From Chrysochromulina tobinii (lineage: Eukaryota > Haptophyta > Prymnesiales > Chrysochromulinaceae): a DNA stretch of 20,606 bases. Location of the stretch: positions 1-20,606 of the forward strand of contig JWZX01001307.1 in NCBI GenBank assembly GCA_001275005.1, written 5' to 3'. Positions 15,819 to 20,606 of this stretch are shown piece after piece. Position 1 is the stretch's first letter, and every line of letters begins with the position of its first letter. A model generated the notes under the pieces. That model saw nothing but the letters and a program-made list of their open reading frames with translations. It ran no database searches and was not told the origin of the DNA. Position numbers and translations under genes: made by a program.

Positions 15819-16399
15819 ACGTCGGACTTCTCGATTTTTTCATGCAGATGGCGGGGATATACGCCGCGATCGGATCGAAAAGGCGACGGCCCGACGCAAG
15901 AAAGTACTTAGAAAATACATGGTACACACTTTGCACGCAACGGCACGACACTCAGTGAATAGCTGTACAATAGCTGTAACCCTGAATCCCTGTGAAACAG
16001 TCAAGTATCGTGCATAATGCGAGATATGGCCCCAACCCCCATATCATACGAAGTGAAATCGGCGGGTACGATCATAGATGAGAGTGCAGAGTCAGAATCG
16101 CGAGAATGAAATCGGGGGGCGGGGATGCAGGGGCGGGCGCGCTCCGCTTACCGCTCAAGCTCCACTCCGAGACAGCCGGGCTCTTCTCCTGTTACCATGT
16201 GAACTCCGATCTCCGTATTTTGCTCCTTATTTTAGTCCTTGTGAAACCATCTGGGGGTTCACCCGCTCCCTCCCTACCATAGTATTGTCAACTCTTCTGT
16301 TTCAAATGCGTTATCTAGGCATGTGTTTTCTTTTCAAACCATAGGGAAAGAACTCGAAACTCTCGAGAGAGCCCGCCGTCAAAAATAGCATCCGAGACA
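15819..16399. other. 581-bp spacer upstream of secreted-protein gene, no gene seen
   Basis: AT-richer than the neighbours. It includes G-rich tracts near 16112-16140 and, close to the next ATG, pyrimidine-rich stretches (16265-16335) and the palindrome CTCGAGAG near 16360. Open frames here are short and unremarkable. Confidence 0.5.
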
Positions 16400-17566
16400 A
16401 TGCAAAAACGCATCCTGTTTCTCGCCCAACTCATGCTGGTGGTCTTCACCGATGCGCAGACCTGCACGTCCTTATCCACTCTAGTTGCCGGCAGCGCAGG
16501 CGGTGCCCCTGCCGGCCTCGGCACTCCAGCCTGTTCGTATATTCAGGCGAATGCGGCGGCCATTTGTTCTAACAACGTCGGAGGCGCTTGGTCCATTATT
16601 AATGGACCTGCGTGCAACCTTCGCGGCTCTGGATACGGCTGCCAGTTTTCAAATACGTTGGACCCAACAGATGCGACCTTCTTTTGCCAGCTCGCATCTG
16701 TTGGGCTGCCGCCACCATCTCCGCCGCCGCCCTCACCCTCGCCTCCGTTGGTGACTGCCCGCAATGACCCGCACTTCCGTCTCCCGCATGGCGGCCGCAC
16801 TGACATCCGTGGCGAGGACGGCGCGATTTACAACCTGCTCTCGGCTAAGAACGTCTCCCTCTCCGCCCTCTTCGAGGCCGCCGACTTCACGTGGTCCAAG
16901 CGCTCGGTGCACGGCACGAAGATGGCCGCTGCCTTTTGGGTGATCAGGACCTACTCCAACGACACGGTGACAGTCAGCTACACCGCCGCTGTACACGGCC
17001 AGGAACGCTACGCGATCGTGTCTGTCGTTGGCGCGGAGGCTACGGACAACAAACTGCACGTCGACGCGGCGATGCCCTTCAAGCTCTCCAACCTTGCGGT
17101 CACCCTGGTCGGCCGCAAGCTGATTGTCGAGACCGACAAGTGGCAGATGGCCGCGTCGGCGGACCCCTTCCCCTTCGCAATCCTCAACAAGGGTAAGGTC
17201 CTCATGAACATCGAGGTGACGCCAAAGTACGACGCAGACAAGGACGTGGTCGCGCCGCACGGCATCTTCGGCCAAGCGTACGACGACGATGAGATGGCCG
17301 TCAATGGCGCAGTCGACTCCCCCACCGGCAACGAGTGGACGACCAAGGCACAAGGCGAAGGCGCCATCGAGGGATCCATCGCCGACTACAAGCTTGCCGA
17401 TGGCTTCTCGACGGACTTCAAATATAGCCGCTTCGATGCCGTCCGCGCCCCCCATCGTGACGTGTCCAAGCTCACCGGACCCAAGGAAAAGCGAGGAAAA
17501 GGTTCGTCGGCTCGAGTCGAGCATTACGCTGAGCCCGAGCCGTCGGCAGCCGTCGGCAGCGACTAG
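16400..17566 (+). CDS. secreted protein: Cys-rich module, Pro hinge, VWD-like C-terminal domain
   Basis: A 388-residue intronless frame starting at 16400. Residues 1-20 (MQKRILFLAQLMLVVFTDAQ) form a clear signal peptide. Then comes a Cys-containing module to about residue 98 (C22, C43, C56, C72, C80, C95 as read from the frame, probably disulphide-bonded). A hinge PPPSPPPPSPSPP at about 104-116 resembles pherophorin/hydroxyproline-rich linkers of algal wall proteins. The C-terminal region starts ARNDPHFRLPHGGRTDIRGE, then DGAIYNLLSAKNVSLSALFE. That DPHF...GGR.D.RG...YN pattern resembles extracellular VWD-like or root-cap-type domains of algae. Potential N-glycosylation sites (NVS, NDT) occur. 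The tail is charged, and no membrane anchor or GPI signal is seen. A wall, scale or matrix role is likely but the exact function is unknown. No plastid or mitochondrial features. Confidence 0.82.
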   Translation: MQKRILFLAQLMLVVFTDAQTCTSLSTLVAGSAGGAPAGLGTPACSYIQANAAAICSNNVGGAWSIINGPACNLRGSGYGCQFSNTLDPTDATFFCQLASVGLPPPSPPPPSPSPPLVTARNDPHFRLPHGGRTDIRGEDGAIYNLLSAKNVSLSALFEAADFTWSKRSVHGTKMAAAFWVIRTYSNDTVTVSYTAAVHGQERYAIVSVVGAEATDNKLHVDAAMPFKLSNLAVTLVGRKLIVETDKWQMAASADPFPFAILNKGKVLMNIEVTPKYDADKDVVAPHGIFGQAYDDDEMAVNGAVDSPTGNEWTTKAQGEGAIEGSIADYKLADGFSTDFKYSRFDAVRAPHRDVSKLTGPKEKRGKGSSARVEHYAEPEPSAAVGSD

Positions 17567-17585
17567 TGCTATCCACGGGGCCGGC

Positions 17586-17685
17586 CTGCAGGTGAGGTAC
17601 AGGGTCCAGCTGGAGACTGTGCCGTCGTGAAGCCGTCGTGTCACTGCAGGTGAGGGTCAAGGTGGAACAAGGTGGAGACCTTGCC
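17586..17685 (+). repeat. imperfect tandem repeat with CTGCAGGTGAGG at each start
   Basis: Two copies begin with an identical 12-mer at 17586-17597 and 17644-17655, and both continue into TGGAGAC..TGCC. The period is 58 bp. Each copy holds an AG|GT junction. Lies just past the stop codon of the secreted-protein gene. Confidence 0.75.
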
Positions 17686-17773
17686 TTGCCACATGAGGAA
17701 TGGCGAATGAGGATGACGCACTATGCCGGGCGGTAGGGTATTTGTGTCAGACACCCGCTCCGATAGGCTACTA

Positions 17774-18065
17774 CTATGAGCCCGGGCAGTCTGGCTGGTA
17801 GGTGTGTGGGGTGTCCTGAGCCAGGTAGTGAACGCCGCTGAAGATGCTCTCGCCAGCCCTTCTGGATCACGCGCGCAGCAGTAGGGTTGAGCACGATGCG
17901 CATGCCAAACTCATCACGCGGCGTCAAGAGCAGATCGAAGCCCGTGTCCTCGGATGACTTGCTGCCAGAGGCATCGTATGCATCCCCGCAAGGCATGCCG
18001 CAAGGGTCGCGCTCAATCATGACGATCGTGCTGGACTGCGCCGCCCGACGCGCTCGAAGCTGCAT
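17774..18065 (-). pseudogene. coding remnant with a frameshift, family not recognised
   Basis: Read from 18065 leftward, a frame gives coding-like sequence: SSTIVMIERDPCGMPCGDAY, then DASGSKSSEDTGFDLLLTPR, then DEFGMRIVLNPTAARVIQKG. Around 17850 the sensible reading shifts by one base, from KGWRE into ESIFSGVHYLAQDTPHTYQP, ending at TAG 17774-17776. One base gained or lost would explain this; so would a sequencing error. TTTATAA at 18097-18103 on this strand could be a TATA box. I cannot name the family. Confidence 0.35.
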
Positions 18066-18134
18066 TCAATTCCCAAACAGGTGTAGGGGTGGGGCCTTAT
18101 AAACATGAAAAATAGTAGACCACTCCCCCTTGGG

Positions 18135-18359
18135 TCAAGCCTGAGCCTCGAGCTGCTGCATCTGGTGCTGGATGCGTTCGGACTCGGTGCTCTTGAGACC
18201 GTAGAGCCTCGGTCTCGATATCCGTGCTGTTCTTGATCTCGGTTGACCCGTCGTGTCAAGGAAGACGATGGTCTGGAACTTCTTGGACATGCGCAGCGGG
18301 TACCCATCCAGGAGCGCATAGGAAAGTTTGCTTTTGGTGACCGGACCATACCTATACAC
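18135..18359 (-). pseudogene. second coding remnant, family not recognised
   Basis: On the minus strand it reads YGPVTKSKLSYALLDGYPLR, then MSKKFQTIVFLDTTGQ, and later LYGLKSTESERIQHQMQQLE before a TGA at 18135-18137. Between these, another frame reads TGSTEIKNSTDIETE, which looks more natural, so two compensating indels may have occurred near 18240 and 18200. It may be part of the same dead gene as the remnant at 17774-18065. No start codon is convincing (GTG at 18359). Confidence 0.33.
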
Positions 18360-18680
18360 GCACGCACCCTAGGGAAGGACGTACCCGCCCGAACGCGATG
18401 GGCGTGTACTACGGTACAGTATAGTCTGCAGTGGTGTACACTAACTAGACCCCCCTTAGTAAGAACCCACACCTCGAACCCCGCTTTCCCGACGGGGGGT
18501 GGGTTGGGAGGTTTCGTTTTTCTTGCATGTGGTGGTGTTGGACGTCGTGGCCGCCCCCGTAGAGGGGGGTGGTCCCACTCTTCCCCTGTGGGGAAGGGTG
18601 GTGACGTTATGTTATTTTGCGTTCTGTTGCGCGGGTGGTGTGTGTGGGGGTTGTTTGACGCGTGGTGTTTGAGGTGGTGA
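18360..18680. other. retrotransposon 3' untranslated region and junction with host DNA
   Basis: 321 bp downstream of the minus-strand retrotransposon stop codon. The part from about 18480 shares the G/T-rich plus-strand bias of the element, while sequence left of about 18470 does not. The element boundary is therefore probably near 18430-18480. No gene seen. Confidence 0.45.
18575..18601 (-). repeat. hairpin in the retrotransposon 3' UTR
   Basis: Arms 18575-18586 (CCACTCTTCCCC) and 18590-18601 (GGGGAAGGGTGG) pair over 12 positions with one mismatch, around a 3-base loop. Two weaker C-rich/G-rich hairpins lie nearby (18479-18500 and 18550-18573). Confidence 0.6.
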
Positions 18681-20606
18681 TTAGTGTGTTGCTGGTGTTG
18701 GGTGGGCGTTTGGTGCGGGGAGGTGGGTGCCGGGTGCGGGGGGATGGGCGTAGTGGAGGGTTACTGTTGCGTCGTCGTCGTCAAGTGCTTTTTGGAAAGC
18801 TGTGGTGAGTTTGAATTTGTAGTCGAGCTCGTTAATGGTGACGAGGGCAGCGAAGCGCTTGCGAGCTTCTTCGGGTGGGGTTTTGAGTTTTTTCGAGGTG
18901 AAGCGCCTTTTGATGTAGAGGAGTCGAATCGTGTAGGCGTAGCGGAGAACGGCGGAACGGAAGCTCAGGAGGGTTTCGTGGAAGACGAGGGTGGGGATGA
19001 AGGGTTTGTTGGTGAGGTCGATTTGTGAGAAGGCGTCGTAGAAGCAGCCGAAGGCGTGGCGTAGAAAAGCGGAGGCTGATTCTGTGCCTAAGGTGTCTTG
19101 GGTCCACATGTTGAAGATGATGGCGGTTGTGTAGTTAGATGGGGGGGGGTCGCCGAGTACGGTGGTGATGAATTTAAGTACGAGTTTCCAGTACGGTCTG
19201 AGTTTGTGGCACTGAACGATGTGTAGTTGGCTCTCGATGTGGGTGCACCCGTGCATTCTGCAGAGGATTGTTTTAGTTGGGTCGCGCTGTCGGTTATGGA
19301 CGAAGATGCCGCGGTGGAGGAGTTTTCGCCAGTGTTTTTCTTCGGAGGCGTCGGAGATGGGTGTGCCGAGAGATTCCCAGACGAGTGGCCACGGGACGGT
19401 GACGTGGGGAAGGCGGTGTTCAGTGGGGTCGGTGGAGGCCCATCCTTTTTCGCAGTTCGGTCGTGTGTTTTGGATGTGTGGCTCGGTGTAGTGCTGCGTG
19501 ATGATGGGGATGGTTAGGTGGGTGAGGTTTGTGATGGTCTTGGACGGCTGTACCGTGGTCCATCCGTCGGGGCTGGGGAAGGTGGTGGTAGCGGGGCCGG
19601 CGATCTGGAGGTAGTGGGCGGGGTTGGTGTCTTCTCCTTCATCGCTGTCGTCTTCCTCTTGTGGTTGGACTGTGCGCCATGTGATTGCTTGCGTGATTTG
19701 GGCGTGTGTGAGGGCGGCTTGGCCGAGGGTGCGTCCTGTGTCGTGGGGGGCATTTCGGGAGTCGAGCCATTGGACGTGGTAGGTTTTGTTACCGTGTGGG
19801 TCGATTTTAAGTAACGCTATCTGGGTGTTGCGGTTGGTCCATTCGATGTGGAGATAGTCCCCTGATTTAGGTTGGTCTCTGCTGATCGCGGCTTGGACGA
19901 TGGCTGGTGTTATTTCGGCTTTGATGGCTGGCCATGTGCTCATGAGGGCGTCGGAGAAGGTTCGGGCGGCTGCTCCTTTGAGGTAGCGTGGGGCGTGGGT
20001 GTAGGTGTATTCGTTCATTTCGTCGTCGGTGAAGATACGCGCGTGTGCGCCGTCGATGACGTCATAGATTCTTTGAAGACCGATGAATTTCATCCATCGT
20101 TTGGCGACGTCTTCATCGATGTCGATGGAGAATCGCCAGTTGTCGAAGATGGGTTCGCTCTGGACGGTGTGCGTGAGTTTTGTGGTGTCTTGTTTGAGTT
20201 GAAGACTGTAGAAAGTTTTAAGACAGCGACGGAGGTACCGGGCTCTTGTTGGTACGTTTCCTAGGTATGGGTTTCCTTTTGCGAGGATTGCGCCGCGGCC
20301 GTAGCATGTGTCGGTGAGCCAGAGGTCTGCGACCTGTTTCCAGGGTTGATTTCCGGGCTCGATGTATCGGCGGATCCATTGTGTGTAGTATGCGAGGGCG
20401 TGGGAGCGAAATTGCATGACACCTCCGCCGCCTTGCTTCTGCGGGAGGTAGGAGGCCGCCTTGTGTATGTATGCGCGTGCGTTGGCTGACGTGCCGTCTT
20501 CATTGGAGAAGATCTCGGGTTGTTGGGCCCATAGGATGTTGTACGAGTCTTCTTCGAGCGCGTTGAGGATGCTCTCCGGCATGATGAGGGAGAAGAGCCA
20601 GTATCT
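18681..20606 (-). CDS. LINE-type retrotransposon polyprotein, C-terminal region (5'-partial)
   Basis: The frame is open to the window edge and stops with TAA at 18681-18683, giving at least 641 residues. The start MPESILNALEEDSYNILWAQ resembles the segment just after the reverse transcriptase palm/thumb of LINE ORF2 proteins (a 'P..il..le....lW' pattern), followed by KQGGGGVMQFRSHALAYYTQ and a PWKQVADLWL segment, also typical there. A CCHC finger, C-x4-C-x7-H-x3-C (CRMHGCTHIESQLHIVQC), about residues 440-460 after the Met at 20582, matches the zf-RVT type C-terminal zinc finger of LINEs. The C-terminus ends in a Pro/His/Ala-rich tail. The frame has no stops over 1.9 kb, so the copy may be recent or active. 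The composition differs sharply from host genes. The RT and endonuclease domains would be right of the window. Confidence 0.85.
   Translation of the reverse strand, partial: RYWLFSLIMPESILNALEEDSYNILWAQQPEIFSNEDGTSANARAYIHKAASYLPQKQGGGGVMQFRSHALAYYTQWIRRYIEPGNQPWKQVADLWLTDTCYGRGAILAKGNPYLGNVPTRARYLRRCLKTFYSLQLKQDTTKLTHTVQSEPIFDNWRFSIDIDEDVAKRWMKFIGLQRIYDVIDGAHARIFTDDEMNEYTYTHAPRYLKGAAARTFSDALMSTWPAIKAEITPAIVQAAISRDQPKSGDYLHIEWTNRNTQIALLKIDPHGNKTYHVQWLDSRNAPHDTGRTLGQAALTHAQITQAITWRTVQPQEEDDSDEGEDTNPAHYLQIAGPATTTFPSPDGWTTVQPSKTITNLTHLTIPIITQHYTEPHIQNTRPNCEKGWASTDPTEHRLPHVTVPWPLVWESLGTPISDASEEKHWRKLLHRGIFVHNRQRDPTKTILCRMHGCTHIESQLHIVQCHKLRPYWKLVLKFITTVLGDPPPSNYTTAIIFNMWTQDTLGTESASAFLRHAFGCFYDAFSQIDLTNKPFIPTLVFHETLLSFRSAVLRYAYTIRLLYIKRRFTSKKLKTPPEEARKRFAALVTINELDYKFKLTTAFQKALDDDDATVTLHYAHPPAPGTHLPAPNAHPTPATH

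Larger units (their letters stand above)
18481..20606 (-). mobile_element. non-LTR (LINE-type) retrotransposon, 3' part
   Basis: The element runs right to left and continues past the window edge, so its reverse transcriptase core is not visible. The post-RT region of the ORF, its zinc-finger motif, a 3' UTR with hairpins and strong strand composition bias (plus strand rich in G and T, coding strand rich in A and C) mark it off from host genes. The left boundary is approximate. I found no poly(A) tail or target-site duplication by eye. Confidence 0.82.

Overview
The window is nuclear DNA from a GC-rich eukaryote with compact gene spacing. It is most likely an alga with a complex (secondary) plastid, and a haptophyte is my best guess. 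The support is indirect: a mitochondrial pyruvate dehydrogenase subunit, a NatA auxiliary subunit, a MICAL-type actin monooxygenase, two proteins whose N-termini look like signal peptides leading into plastid proteins, short spliceosomal introns (one with a GC-AG boundary), and a LINE-type retrotransposon. Taxonomy is inference.

Layout, left to right. A 5'-truncated MICAL-like flavin monooxygenase in four exons (+, 1-1296) converges on a plastid fibrillin/PAP gene (-, 1528-2526). That gene is divergent from, and almost touches, the mitochondrial PDH E1-alpha gene (+, 2578-3789). A 634-bp spacer follows, then a low-complexity repeat protein of unknown function (-, 4424-5782) and a probable plastid protein resembling HHL1/DUF6523 (-, 5954-6607). 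The latter is divergent from NAA15 (+, 6870-9488). Next come a 2OG-Fe(II) dioxygenase of prolyl-hydroxylase type (-, 9898-10728), a two-exon EF-hand protein (+, 10850-13004), and a larger EF-hand/IQ-motif protein with three 124-residue repeats (+, 13224-15818). A secreted protein with a proline-rich hinge lies at 16400-17566 (+). The right end is accessory: a decayed, frameshifted coding remnant (-, about 17774-18359) and the 3' half of a non-LTR retrotransposon (-, about 18480 to beyond 20606).

The most interesting signal is in the introns. All four that I can place by reading frame carry tandem arrays of a related 10-12 bp unit (core close to TCTGATGRCC). In three of the four, the sequence at one splice site is duplicated at the other end of the same intron, around an AG|GT or AG|GC junction. 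The clearest case (12095-12290) has a 75-bp tandem duplication with one mismatch, plus a third, diverged copy of the junction that starts the next exon. This is what intron birth by tandem duplication of an AGGT-bearing exon segment should look like.

The genes do not form one pathway. They are ordinary housekeeping and signalling genes, mostly in head-to-head and tail-to-tail pairs with short shared promoters. The two adjacent EF-hand genes are the only obvious functional neighbours.
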